From Massilia cavernae (GTDB lineage: Bacteria; Pseudomonadota; Gammaproteobacteria; Burkholderiales; Burkholderiaceae_D): a DNA stretch of 64,000 nucleotides. Shown piece after piece: positions 18,061-26,601 of the stretch. Positions within the stretch are counted from its first letter, which is position 1; each line of letters starts with the position of its first letter. The stretch is from the NCBI RefSeq assembly GCF_003590855.1, contig NZ_QYUP01000118.1, positions 1 to 64,000 of the forward strand, in the 5' to 3' direction. Below the pieces are notes generated by a model. That model saw only the letters and a list, made by a program, of their open reading frames with translations. It did not search any database and had not been told where the DNA came from. A program made the position numbers and the translations under genes.

Positions 18061-19353
18061 CTACTCCGGGATGGTGGATGCGGCCGGGCTGGCCGGGCGT
18101 CCCCGGGTACAGCGGTGCAGCAGTGGATAGATGATGGCCGCCGCCAGCATGGCGTCGACCGTTGGAATGGCGGTGATCTGGACACTGCCACTGGTGCCGC
18201 ACCAGGCCAGCGCACAGGACAGCGCCCATGCCGACAGCGCGCTCCAGCGCCACGCCGGCAGCGCCGCGATCAGCTTGTCGTCGTAGCGCTGGCCGCGTAG
18301 CAGGAAGAAATCGATCAGATAGATGCTGGCGATGGGCGGAATGAAAACGCTCAGGCCGAAAAGGAATTGTTCGAAATGCCGCATCACGCCCGCCAACGCG
18401 AGCACGGTGCCGGCGACGCTGGCGCCCAGGGTCAGCACCCGGTCGCTGGGGCGGCTGACGGTAGCGAGGGTCAGCGTGGCGGAATAGAGATTGGCTGTGT
18501 TCGTGATCCAGTTGGAGAACAGCAGGATGAACAGGCCGGGCAGCACTACGCCGAAATGCGCCAGGTTCTCCGCGATGCCATTCTGGCCGGTCAGGATGGC
18601 CGGCAAGCCGCCCGCCATCAGCACTAGCGGGAAGCCGAAGGCGATCCCGGCACTGGCCGCCAGGCAGCCGCGCAGGCCATGGGCATAGCGGGTGACGTCC
18701 GGCATCAGCACAGGCATCATGATGACCATGCCGATGGTGCTGGAAACCGCCTGGACCATGCCGCCGCCCTGCCCCGCGTAATGCGCCAGCTGGCCGGGTT
18801 CGCCCGCGCCGAGCGCCAGCGCAAGAATGTACAGAACGAAGATCGCCATCACCGGCACGGAAAAGCCGGACAGGCGCTCCAGTCCGCGCATGCCCACCAG
18901 CGCTGCCAGCGTCATCAGCACACTGCCAGCGATGGCGCACAGCGCGGGACTAACGGCGAGATACCCGCGCAGCGAACTGCTGGCGGCCTGGCCGAAGGCA
19001 TCGATGGTCACGGCGTAGAACCCCACCAGCGTCGCCGCGATGAGCAAATTGACCAGTTTCGCGCCATGGCGGCCGAAAGCGAAGTGCAGCACCATATAGG
19101 TGCTCAGGCGGCTGCGCGCCCCCACCAGGCCGGTGACGACGGAGATCAGCCCCAGCGCGCCGCACACTGCCAGGAAGATTCCCAGCGCCGCGCCGGTACC
19201 GACGCTCCGCGTGACTTCCGCGCCCAGCCAGAATACCGGCAAGGTGGTGCCGATGCCAAAGGTGATCAGCGCGATGCTCCAGGCCGAAGCCCGTTCGCTA
19301 TCCGGCAGCGCGCGACGCGAATAATTGTCAAAATGCTCAGCTTCCTGGCTCAT
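18061..19353 (-). CDS. NCS1-family (cytosine/purine/hydantoin-type) permease
   Basis: Inner-membrane symporter of 430 residues with about 12 hydrophobic helices. The N-terminal part (NYSRRALPDSERASAWSIALITFGIGTTLPVFWLGAEV) and the core GMVIMMPVLMPDVTRYAH are like CodB and other nucleobase:cation symporter-1 proteins; the hydantoin carrier Mhp1 is in the same superfamily. It is the first gene of the island operon and has the operator-bearing promoter upstream. With HyuA and HyuB next to it, hydantoin or a related N-heterocycle is the likely cargo. Its ribosome binding site is weak. Confidence 0.88.
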   Translation of the reverse strand: MSQEAEHFDNYSRRALPDSERASAWSIALITFGIGTTLPVFWLGAEVTRSVGTGAALGIFLAVCGALGLISVVTGLVGARSRLSTYMVLHFAFGRHGAKLVNLLIAATLVGFYAVTIDAFGQAASSSLRGYLAVSPALCAIAGSVLMTLAALVGMRGLERLSGFSVPVMAIFVLYILALALGAGEPGQLAHYAGQGGGMVQAVSSTIGMVIMMPVLMPDVTRYAHGLRGCLAASAGIAFGFPLVLMAGGLPAILTGQNGIAENLAHFGVVLPGLFILLFSNWITNTANLYSATLTLATVSRPSDRVLTLGASVAGTVLALAGVMRHFEQFLFGLSVFIPPIASIYLIDFFLLRGQRYDDKLIAALPAWRWSALSAWALSCALAWCGTSGSVQITAIPTVDAMLAAAIIYPLLHRCTRGRPASPAASTIPE

Positions 19354-19386
19354 TCATGCATACCTGAACTAATAATGTATGCAGCC

Positions 19387-19471
19387 AGTCTACGGGACCA
19401 GCGTAGCCGGTTCAACATGGCCCAAGGGTAGATTGCGGCGCCGATCCCGCCATACCTACCCGGCCGAGTAG
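19387..19471 (-). promoter_or_regulatory. Permease-hyuAB operon promoter with MalT-like operator
   Basis: Read on the minus strand: palindrome CTACTCGGCCGGGTAG (19456-19471, one mismatch), 24 bp, CTACCC (19426-19431), 10 bp, -35 TTGAAC (19410-19415), 17 bp, -10 TAGACT (19387-19392). All spacings equal those of the receptor promoter at 11224-11308. A further CTACGGGGTAG lies at 19501-19511 and may be an accessory site. Confidence 0.75.
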
Positions 19472-19511
19472 TATAGTGGATCCACAATTTGAGACAGTGA
19501 CTACGGGGTAG

Positions 19512-19849
19512 TTTAAGCTGTCGTGAATTCGCGCAGACATATGGCTACAGGACGCCAGTCAGCGTCTATCGCAGTGGAATCGGCGTGGTGGCTGATCGTC
19601 GACAAGTACGGCAGTGCCGAGATGGCAGCGCTCGAAACCGCGTGACTGCGGCAGGCCCTGCGCGGCATTCGACGCGCCGGTCGTCACGCCGGCGTAATAA
19701 CGCTTATCTTCCGCGTGGGCGTGCGTGCAGCTGATGGCCCCCCCGTATGAGTGAACCGCTGCGCCGACGAGGCGCAGCAGCAACTTCATCGTCGGGATCT
19801 GCGCGGCAAGGCGCATGTGCCAAAAGTCAGGTGGCGTGCCCGGACGCGA
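19512..19849. other. Right junction of the island: gene remnants only
   Basis: No intact gene. On the minus strand, an ATG at 19789 opens a frame to 19559. Its first ~50 residues (MKLLLRLVGAAVHSYGG..., EDKRYYAGVTTGASNAAQGLP) look like a signal peptide and the start of an OmpA-like outer-membrane beta-barrel protein. The rest has no such character. A 34-residue plus-strand frame at 19541-19645 is not recognisable. I read the stretch as scar sequence left by the rearrangement that placed the island here. Confidence 0.35.
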
Positions 19850-20032
19850 TCAGTGCGCGCTGGTCAGGAACAGCACGATCAGCACGCCGGCCCCGATCAG
19901 CAGCACCTGCGGCACCGACTCGCGCACGGTCGCGCGGCGCTGCATCTGCGGCATCAGGTCGCTGACGGCGATGTACAGGAAACCGGACGACGCGAACACC
20001 AGCACATACGGAATCAGGCCGCTGGCCTGGTC
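19850..20032 (-). repeat. Direct repeat, right copy (3' end of intact ZIP gene)
   Basis: Same orientation as 8206-8388, about 94 percent identical. This copy ends in TGA and has no U-rich terminator after it, unlike the left copy, which ends in TAA next to a good terminator. Confidence 0.8.
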
Positions 20033-20623
20033 GAGCGTGTAGTAGCCAATCAGCCCGCCCGCCACTGCCATCAGGCTGCACAGCAGGTTGAATACATAAG
20101 CGCGGGTGCGCGAGAAGCCGGCATTGAGCAACACGATGAAGTCGCCGATCTCCTGCGGGATCTCGTGGGCGATGATTGCCAGCGCCGTCACGAGGCCCAG
20201 TTCCGGGTTGGCGAAGAAGGCCGCCGCGATCAGGATGCCGTCGGTGAAGTTGTGCATGCCGTCGCCGACCAGGATCATCCAGCCCGATTTGCCTGCCTCG
20301 CGCGCGTCATGGCCGTGGGCGTGGTGGTGGCCGTCGCCTTCGTGGTGGTGCGAGTGGCGCAGGATGGCCAGCTTTTCAAGCATGAAGAAGGCCAGCAGGC
20401 CGCCCAGCAGGGTCGCGAACAGGCTGCGCGGATCGGCATTCGACTCGAACGCTTCCGGCAGCGCGTGCAGCAATGAGGTGGACAACATGATGCCGACCGA
20501 GAGGCTGACCATGCGTTCGACCATCTTCGCGAGCAGCGCAAACGAAAACACCGCCGCAGCGGTGATGCTCGCGACACCACCGATTGTGGTCGCGAGGAGG
20601 ATGGAAATGAGGATCGGGTCGAT
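19850..20623 (-). CDS. ZIP-family metal (zinc) transporter
   Basis: Inner-membrane metal uptake protein with eight expected helices. The binuclear metal site is visible: HNFTDGILIAAAFF (TM4) and HEIPQEIGDFIVLLNAG (TM5). A histidine-rich loop (HSHHHEGDGHHHAHGHD) follows TM3. No ATG exists where the protein must begin. The frame is open to 20737, but that part crosses a hairpin and a likely -10. An AGAGG site 7 nt before an ATC codon at 20623 suggests that ATC, starting I-D-P-I-L-I-S, is the start, giving 257 residues. Its last ~60 codons are duplicated at 8206-8388. Confidence 0.85.
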   Translation of the reverse strand: MDPILISILLATTIGGVASITAAAVFSFALLAKMVERMVSLSVGIMLSTSLLHALPEAFESNADPRSLFATLLGGLLAFFMLEKLAILRHSHHHEGDGHHHAHGHDAREAGKSGWMILVGDGMHNFTDGILIAAAFFANPELGLVTALAIIAHEIPQEIGDFIVLLNAGFSRTRAYVFNLLCSLMAVAGGLIGYYTLDQASGLIPYVLVFASSGFLYIAVSDLMPQMQRRATVRESVPQVLLIGAGVLIVLFLTSAH

Positions 20624-20705
20624 TTTTTGGCCTCTTGTTCGATTGCGATACAGGCAAGCCCGGCATTGTACCGCCTCGGACGCAAAGCGGTTGTATCGCG
20701 CTACG

Positions 20706-20735
20706 GAAACGCCTCCCGCACGCGGGAGGCGTTTC
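20706..20735. terminator. Hairpin after the DUF4382 lipoprotein gene
   Basis: GAAACGCCTCCCG and its complement form a 13-bp stem with a 4-nt loop, 45 bp past the lipoprotein stop. No U-run follows, so it may stabilise the mRNA end rather than terminate alone. Confidence 0.5.
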
Positions 20736-20780
20736 AAGGCCGCGGCAAACGCCCCCGGCGGGGCGCGCTTCAGGCCGGCA

Positions 20781-21995
20781 TCAAGGAACCAGCACGAAGT
20801 TGACGTTCGAGGCGTTCTGGGTTGCGATGTCGACCGCCTCGGCCTTCACCAGCGTGGTGTAGCCCGTCGCCGATGCGGATACCGAGTACTTGCCCACGCC
20901 CGGGGTTACCGTCGGCGCGGCGGCAAACACCAGCGGCAGCGTGCTGTTGTACACGGCATACTGCGGCGCCGTCACCGGCAGGTTGTTGATGCTGTAGGCG
21001 CCGGTCGCCAGGTCGGCGCCTGCATACTTCACGGTGACGGTCGGGCCGGCCGCGAAGGTCTGCTTCGCCGACACGTAGGCCGCCTCGCCGGTGGTGCTCA
21101 CCGGCGTCATGGTCACGGTGCCCGCGATGCTGCCGTTCAGGCCTTCGGCCAAGGCGATCGGCGCGGCCGCGGTGCTCAGGGCGGTAGTACTCGTCGTGGT
21201 CGCGACAGGCACGGCGCCGACCACCGAAGCGGCGCGGCCATTCGCCGTGATCACGACATCGTAGTTGCCCGGCGCAAGGCGCGACAGGAAGAATTCACCG
21301 GTGGTCGCATTCGGCGCGGTGGAACTGACGATCACGCCATTCTGCTGCGCGCTGACGGTCACGCCGCTGGCCAGCAGCGCAGTGCTTACAAAGCCGCTGA
21401 TGCCGTTGCTGGTGGTCGGCACGATCTTCACGACCGGCTTGAGCGCGTATTTGCCGTTGCCCTTGGTGAGCACCGATTTGCAGGCGTCGAAGTCCAGCAC
21501 CACGTCGGTGCGTTGGCCGGATGCCACGTCGAACTGCCCGACCAGCTTGATGCCGCTCTGGACAGCGCTCGGGGTGTCGAGCGATTTTTCCGCGGTAGTA
21601 CCGGTCGGGACCACGGAATTGGCGAGGCCGTTGCCGGTGTTCGCGTCCAGCACCAGGCGCATCTGGGTGTAGCGGCCGGCCGGGAGCGCCGTCGTGCCGA
21701 GCGCTTCGATCACGCCGTTGGTCAGGTTGAGCAGGTTGATCTTGCGCGGCGCGGACAGCGTGATGTCGCTCCATCCGCTCTCGCCCTCGCCTGCACTGCT
21801 GCTCTGGTGCACGCGCACTTTGGTGACCGTGACGTTGACGGCATCGAAGCCGCACGCGGGCGCGTCGGTAATGGAGACGCCGAGCGTACCCGGCACAGGA
21901 GTGCTGCCGGATCCACCGCCGCCACCGCAAGCGGCGAGGGTTGCTGCAAGGGCTGCGCCGGCGATCAGCTTAAGTCGATTGGTTTTCTGGTTCAT
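20781..21995 (-). CDS. DUF4382 lipoprotein
   Basis: The start at ATG 21995, with GAGG 6 nt upstream, gives 404 residues. A type II signal peptide ends in LAAC, followed by a Gly/Ser-rich linker. The DUF4382 domain covers about 35-200 (GTLGVSITDAP..., VNVTVTKVRVHQS, INLLNLTNGVIEALG, AGRYTQMRLVLD). The C-terminal part has carboxypeptidase-regulatory-like beta folds (GEFFLSRLAPGNYDVVITANG). It is probably anchored to the outer membrane. Function is not known beyond a binding or structural role. Confidence 0.85.
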   Translation of the reverse strand: MNQKTNRLKLIAGAALAATLAACGGGGGSGSTPVPGTLGVSITDAPACGFDAVNVTVTKVRVHQSSSAGEGESGWSDITLSAPRKINLLNLTNGVIEALGTTALPAGRYTQMRLVLDANTGNGLANSVVPTGTTAEKSLDTPSAVQSGIKLVGQFDVASGQRTDVVLDFDACKSVLTKGNGKYALKPVVKIVPTTSNGISGFVSTALLASGVTVSAQQNGVIVSSTAPNATTGEFFLSRLAPGNYDVVITANGRAASVVGAVPVATTTSTTALSTAAAPIALAEGLNGSIAGTVTMTPVSTTGEAAYVSAKQTFAAGPTVTVKYAGADLATGAYSINNLPVTAPQYAVYNSTLPLVFAAAPTVTPGVGKYSVSASATGYTTLVKAEAVDIATQNASNVNFVLVP

Positions 21996-22168
21996 GTGTG
22001 CCTCGTATAGTTTATAGGTCATAACGCGAACAGCTGAGCTGCACTGAAGACCGACTATACATTTCCACATAGTAATTTTGTGTGCACTAGTTCACATAGC
22101 AACACTCTCTTACAACTTCGTACTTACACCGTTGCATTTTTGGTACGATAGCCGGGACCTAGTGCGCC

Positions 22169-24913
22169 CTAGTGCGCCTGGTCCCAGTTGCTGCCGATGC
22201 CCACTTCCGCCAGCAGCGGCACGTCGAGCCTGGCCACGCCCGCCATCAGTTCCGGCAGCTTGACCTTGACGATTTCCAGCTCCGCTTCCGGCACTTCCAG
22301 CACCAGTTCATCGTGCACCTGCATGATCATCCTGGTCGCCATGCCGGTCGACTCCAGCCAGCCCTGCACCGCAATCATCGCCAGCTTGATCAGGTCCGCG
22401 GCAGTGCCCTGCATCGGCGCGTTGATCGCCGCGCGCTCGGCGCCCTGGCGGCGCGGGCCGTTCGGGGAGTTGATCTCGGGGAGCCACAGGCGGCGCCCGA
22501 ATACCGTCTCGACGTAGCCGCGCGCCTTGGCCTGCATGCGCGTGTCGTCCATATACTGCTTCACGCCCGAGAAGCGCGCGAAGTACTTCTCGATGTAGCT
22601 CTGCGCAGCGGCGCGGTCCACGCCCAGGTTGCCGGCCAAGCCGAAGGCGCTCATGCCGTAGATCAGGCCGAAGTTGATCACCTTGGCGTAGCGGCGCTGT
22701 TCGGACTGCACCTCGGCTGGCGCCACGCCGAAGATTTCGGCGGCGGTGGCGCGGTGGATGTCCTCGCCTTCCGCGAACGCGCGCAGCATCGCCGCGTCGC
22801 CCGAGATGTGCGCCATGATGCGCAGTTCGATCTGCGAGTAGTCGGCCGAGACGATCACGCTGCCCGGCGGCGCGATGAAGGCTTCGCGGATGCGCCGCCC
22901 CTCCGCCGTGCGGATCGGGATGTTCTGCAGGTTAGGCTCGTTGGACGACAGGCGTCCCGTCACCGCCACTGCCTGCGCGTAGTTGGTGTGCACGCGGCCG
23001 GTTTCGCGGTTGACCATCTTCGGCAGCTTGTCGGTGTAGGTCGACTTCAGCTTCGACAGGCCGCGGTGCTCCAGCAGGATCTTCGGCAGCGGATAGTCCT
23101 CGGCCAGCTTCTGCAGCACTTCCTCGTCGGTCGACGGCGCGCCGCTCGGGGTCTTCTTGATGACCGGGAGCTGCAGCTTGCCGAAAAAGATCTCGCCGAT
23201 CTGCTTCGGCGAACCGAGGTTGAACGGGCCGCCTGCCAGTTCGTGCGCTTTCTGTTCCAGCTCCATCAGGCGCGCGCCAAGTTCGTTCGACTGGGTGTCG
23301 AGCAGGGCAGCGTCGATCAGCACGCCGTTGCGCTCGATCTTCTGCAGCACTACCGAGGTCGGCAGCTCGATCTGGCGGTAGATGAAGTTCAGCTTCGGGT
23401 CGTTTTCGACGTGGCCCTTCATCGCATGGTGCAGGCGCAGCGTGATGTCCGAGTCTTCGCCCGCGTATTCGGTGGCGCGCGAAAGCTCGACCTGGTCGAA
23501 GCAGATCTGGCCCGCGCCCTTGCCGCACACTTCGGTGAACGGGATGGTGGTGTAGCCAAGGTGGCGCATCGCCAGGCCGTCCATGTCGTGCGGCTTGTGC
23601 GATTCGAACACGTAGGATTCCAGCAGCGTGTCGTGCACGATTCCGCGCAGGGTCACGCCGTGGTTGGCGAAGATGTGGCTGTCGTACTTGAGGTTCTGGC
23701 CCACCTTCGGCTTGTCCGGGCTTTCCAGCCAGGCGCGCATCTTTTCGAGCACAAGCTCGCGCGGCAGCTGCTCTGGCACGCCTGCGTAGCGGTGCGCCAC
23801 CGGAATGTAGGCGCCGTGCCCCGGCTCGACGGAGAGCGAGATGCCGACCATCTGCGCCGTCATCGGGTCGAGCGAGGTGGTTTCGGTATCGACCGAGGTC
23901 AGTTCCGCCGCGTCGATCAGCGCCAGCCATTTGTCGAGCGCTTCTTCGGTCAGCACGGTTTCATAGTCGCCGCGGATGACCGGCACTACGGCGGCGCCGA
24001 ACAGGTCGCCCTCCGGAGAATTGAGCACCAATGCGCTGGCGCCGGCGTCGACCGCGCCGCCGATTTCGCGCAGCAGCGTCTTGAAGCCGTAGCGCTGGAA
24101 GAAGTCGCGCAGCCCTTCCTTGTTTTCATCCTTGCCGACCAGCGTCTCGGAGATCGACACCATGTGCGCGGACAGGTCGCAATCGGTCTTGACGGTGATC
24201 AGGGTGCGGCCCTGGGGCAGCCACTCGAGCGCCTGGCGCAGGTTCTCGCCGACCGCGCCGGTGATCGTGTGCGCGTTCTCGATGACGGATTCCAGGCTGC
24301 CGTGCTGCGCCAGCCACTTGAGCGCGGTCTTCGGGCCGCACTTTGTCACTCCCGGGATGTTGTCGACCGTGTCGCCGATCAGGGTCAGGTAGTCGATGAT
24401 GCGGTTCGGCGGCACGCCGAACTTGGCCAGCACGCCGGCTTCGTCCAGCTTTTCGTTGGTCATCGTGTTGATCAGCATGACCTTGTCGTTGACCAGTTGC
24501 GCCAGGTCCTTGTCGCCGGTCGAGACGATGGTGTTCATGCCCAGCTGCGAGGCCTGCACCGACAGCGTGCCGATCACGTCGTCCGCCTCGACGCCTTCGA
24601 CCATCAAAATCGGCCAGCCCATGTGTTTCACCGCCTCGTGGATCGGCTCGATCTGCAGGCGCAGGTCGTCCGGCATGGATGCGCGGGTGGCCTTGTACTC
24701 CGGATACATGTCGTCGCGGAAAGTCTTGCCCTTGGCGTCGAACACGCAGGCGATGTACGCGGCCGGGTAATCCTGGCGCAGGCGGCGCAGCATGTTGACC
24801 ATGCCGTGCATGGCGCCGGTCGGGTGGCCTTCGGGGCTGCGCAGGTCCGGCAGGGCGTGGAAAGCGCGATACAGGTAACTGGAACCGTCAACTAACAGCA
24901 GGGTATTTTGCAT
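22169..24913 (-). CDS. polA: DNA polymerase I
   Basis: Fills gaps and removes RNA primers in replication and excision repair. The ATG at 24913 (MQNTLLLVDGSSYLYRAFHALPDLR) is chosen because the upstream extension is not conserved-looking. The 914-residue product has a 5' nuclease domain (1-290), a 3'-5' exonuclease domain with an intact DxE motif (SVDTETTSLDP, near residue 327), and a family A polymerase domain with motif A SADYSQIELRIMAHI, the O-helix RRYAKVINFGLIYGMS and motif C MQVHDELVLEV. All three activities look intact. It is transcribed alone and away from the DUF2782 gene. Confidence 0.97.
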   Translation of the reverse strand: MQNTLLLVDGSSYLYRAFHALPDLRSPEGHPTGAMHGMVNMLRRLRQDYPAAYIACVFDAKGKTFRDDMYPEYKATRASMPDDLRLQIEPIHEAVKHMGWPILMVEGVEADDVIGTLSVQASQLGMNTIVSTGDKDLAQLVNDKVMLINTMTNEKLDEAGVLAKFGVPPNRIIDYLTLIGDTVDNIPGVTKCGPKTALKWLAQHGSLESVIENAHTITGAVGENLRQALEWLPQGRTLITVKTDCDLSAHMVSISETLVGKDENKEGLRDFFQRYGFKTLLREIGGAVDAGASALVLNSPEGDLFGAAVVPVIRGDYETVLTEEALDKWLALIDAAELTSVDTETTSLDPMTAQMVGISLSVEPGHGAYIPVAHRYAGVPEQLPRELVLEKMRAWLESPDKPKVGQNLKYDSHIFANHGVTLRGIVHDTLLESYVFESHKPHDMDGLAMRHLGYTTIPFTEVCGKGAGQICFDQVELSRATEYAGEDSDITLRLHHAMKGHVENDPKLNFIYRQIELPTSVVLQKIERNGVLIDAALLDTQSNELGARLMELEQKAHELAGGPFNLGSPKQIGEIFFGKLQLPVIKKTPSGAPSTDEEVLQKLAEDYPLPKILLEHRGLSKLKSTYTDKLPKMVNRETGRVHTNYAQAVAVTGRLSSNEPNLQNIPIRTAEGRRIREAFIAPPGSVIVSADYSQIELRIMAHISGDAAMLRAFAEGEDIHRATAAEIFGVAPAEVQSEQRRYAKVINFGLIYGMSAFGLAGNLGVDRAAAQSYIEKYFARFSGVKQYMDDTRMQAKARGYVETVFGRRLWLPEINSPNGPRRQGAERAAINAPMQGTAADLIKLAMIAVQGWLESTGMATRMIMQVHDELVLEVPEAELEIVKVKLPELMAGVARLDVPLLAEVGIGSNWDQAH

Positions 24914-25073
24914 ATGCCAAATCGAAGAGTGGGTGCCGGCACGGCGGGGTGCGCGGCGGACATCTGCCATTATCGCAGAATCGCGCATGGAGAAAACACA
25001 ACAGCGTTCGCTGCCGTCCCTTGCATATGGGAGCGATTCCGCGCCCTTCACGGGAAAGCCTGCCTGTTTTTGT

Positions 25074-25079
25074 TACAAT
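25074..25079 (+). promoter_or_regulatory. -10 element of the DUF2782-thrB promoter
   Basis: TACAAT about 28 bp before the ATG at 25107. No good -35 was found at 16-18 bp. The position fits a short leader for the following genes. Confidence 0.4.
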
Positions 25080-25106
25080 GGCCTCAACATATCCAAGGTG
25101 ACCATC

Positions 25107-25565
25107 ATGCTGCGTAAAACTGCAATCTGGAAACTGCTGGCCGCCGGCCTGATCGTGCAGTCGGGCGCCGTGCTGGCCCAGACGCCGCCGGCCCAGACGG
25201 CGCCAAGCCAGGCGCCGCCGAAACTCGAGCGCATCGAAGAAGGCAGCGACACGCCGATCACCATCACGCCAAGGCGCGAGCAACGCAACAAGATCGTCGA
25301 GAGGCGCGACGGCGGGCAGGTCAAGGAAGTCAAGGTCACGACCGGCGGCAGCACCTACACGATGAAGGGCGCCGGCCCTGCCACCGCCAGCACCAACAAC
25401 AGCGAAGGCGCCGGCAGCACGCTGCGCCCGCCACAATGGCAGATCCTCGAATTCGACCTGAGCAAGAGAAAACAGAGCGAGCGCGAGGCCGAGGCAACTG
25501 CTGCGGCAGCCGCCGCGCCGCCGGCGCTAGTACCGCCGCCACCACCGCCACCCGCAGCGAAGTAA
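25107..25565 (+). CDS. DUF2782-like small secreted protein
   Basis: A 152-residue protein from ATG 25107 with a Sec signal peptide ([24 protein letters not shown]). Its core [46 protein letters not shown] resembles DUF2782, a family usually found beside polA and thrB in betaproteobacteria, as here. The C-terminus is an Ala/Pro-rich tail ([10 protein letters not shown]). It is probably periplasmic; its role is unknown. Confidence 0.7.
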   Translation: MLRKTAIWKLLAAGLIVQSGAVLAQTPPAQTAPSQAPPKLERIEEGSDTPITITPRREQRNKIVERRDGGQVKEVKVTTGGSTYTMKGAGPATASTNNSEGAGSTLRPPQWQILEFDLSKRKQSEREAEATAAAAAAPPALVPPPPPPPAAK

Positions 25566-25638
25566 GCCTGCCCGCCCGGAAAACCGGGCCCAGGCGCACG
25601 CCGTTACCGACTTACTCTTCTACTTTTTCGCATTCACA

Positions 25639-26601
25639 ATGGCAGTTTTTACCGCGGTCGGGCTGGGTGACCTCACCCAGTGGATCAAGCAGTTCCCTCT
25701 CGGCAATGCCGTCGCGCTCAAAGGCATCGCGTCCGGCATCGAAAACAGCAATTTCTTCCTGACGACGGAGCGCGGCGAGTACGTGCTCACGATCTTCGAG
25801 AACCTGGGTTTCGACCAGCTGCCGTTCTACCTCAAGCTGATGCGCCACCTGGCCGAGCGCGGCATTCCCGTGCCGGCGCCTGTCGCCAACGACCAGGGCG
25901 AGCTGGTGGTGGCCTTGCACGGCAAGCCGGCATCCATCGTCAGCAAGCTCGAAGGCAGCTCGCAGATGGCGCCCCAGCCGGCGCACTGTGCCGCGGTCGG
26001 CGCCATGCTGGCCAGGATGCACCTGGCCGGCCGCGACTTCCCGATGGAGCAGCCCAACCTGCGCGGGCTCGGCTGGTGGAACGAGACCACGCCCAAGGTC
26101 CTGCCCTTCCTGACTGCCGCCAACGACCACCTGCTGCGCGCCGAGATGCACTTCCAGGAGGCCTTCGCCGGCAGTGCGCACTACTGCGCTTTGCCGCATG
26201 GGCCAGTGCATGCGGACCTGTTCCGCAATAACGTGATGTTCGTCGGTACCCGGCTGACCGGTTTCTTCGATTTCTATTTCGCCGGCTGCGACACCTGGCT
26301 GTTCGACGTGGCGGTGACGCTCAACGACTGGTGCATCGACCTCGACACCGGCGTCATCGACCAGGCACGTGCGCGCGCCATGCTCGACGCCTACCATGCA
26401 GAGCGTCCGTTCACCGAGGACGAACGCGCCTCATGGCAGCAGATGCTGCGCGCCGCCGCGCTGCGCTTCTGGCTGTCGCGCCTGTACGACCTGCACCTGC
26501 CGCGCGAAGCCGAGCTGCTGACGCCGCACGACCCATCGCACTTCGAACGCATCCTGCGCGAACGCATCGCCACGCCTGCGCCGGAGCTGTTCCATGGATA
26601 A
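25639..26601 (+). CDS. thrB: Homoserine kinase (APH-fold type)
   Basis: Phosphorylates homoserine for threonine synthesis. The 320-residue product is of the aminoglycoside-phosphotransferase fold type found in Pseudomonas and Burkholderiales, not the GHMP type of E. coli. Visible features are the N-lobe ([26 protein letters not shown]), the catalytic loop [15 protein letters not shown] and the metal-binding segment [25 protein letters not shown]. Its end overlaps the next gene by 8 bp. Confidence 0.92.
   Translation: MAVFTAVGLGDLTQWIKQFPLGNAVALKGIASGIENSNFFLTTERGEYVLTIFENLGFDQLPFYLKLMRHLAERGIPVPAPVANDQGELVVALHGKPASIVSKLEGSSQMAPQPAHCAAVGAMLARMHLAGRDFPMEQPNLRGLGWWNETTPKVLPFLTAANDHLLRAEMHFQEAFAGSAHYCALPHGPVHADLFRNNVMFVGTRLTGFFDFYFAGCDTWLFDVAVTLNDWCIDLDTGVIDQARARAMLDAYHAERPFTEDERASWQQMLRAAALRFWLSRLYDLHLPREAELLTPHDPSHFERILRERIATPAPELFHG

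Noticed and set aside
22172-24895. 907-codon plus-strand open frame
   Set aside because: Exact antisense shadow of polA with no recognisable motif.
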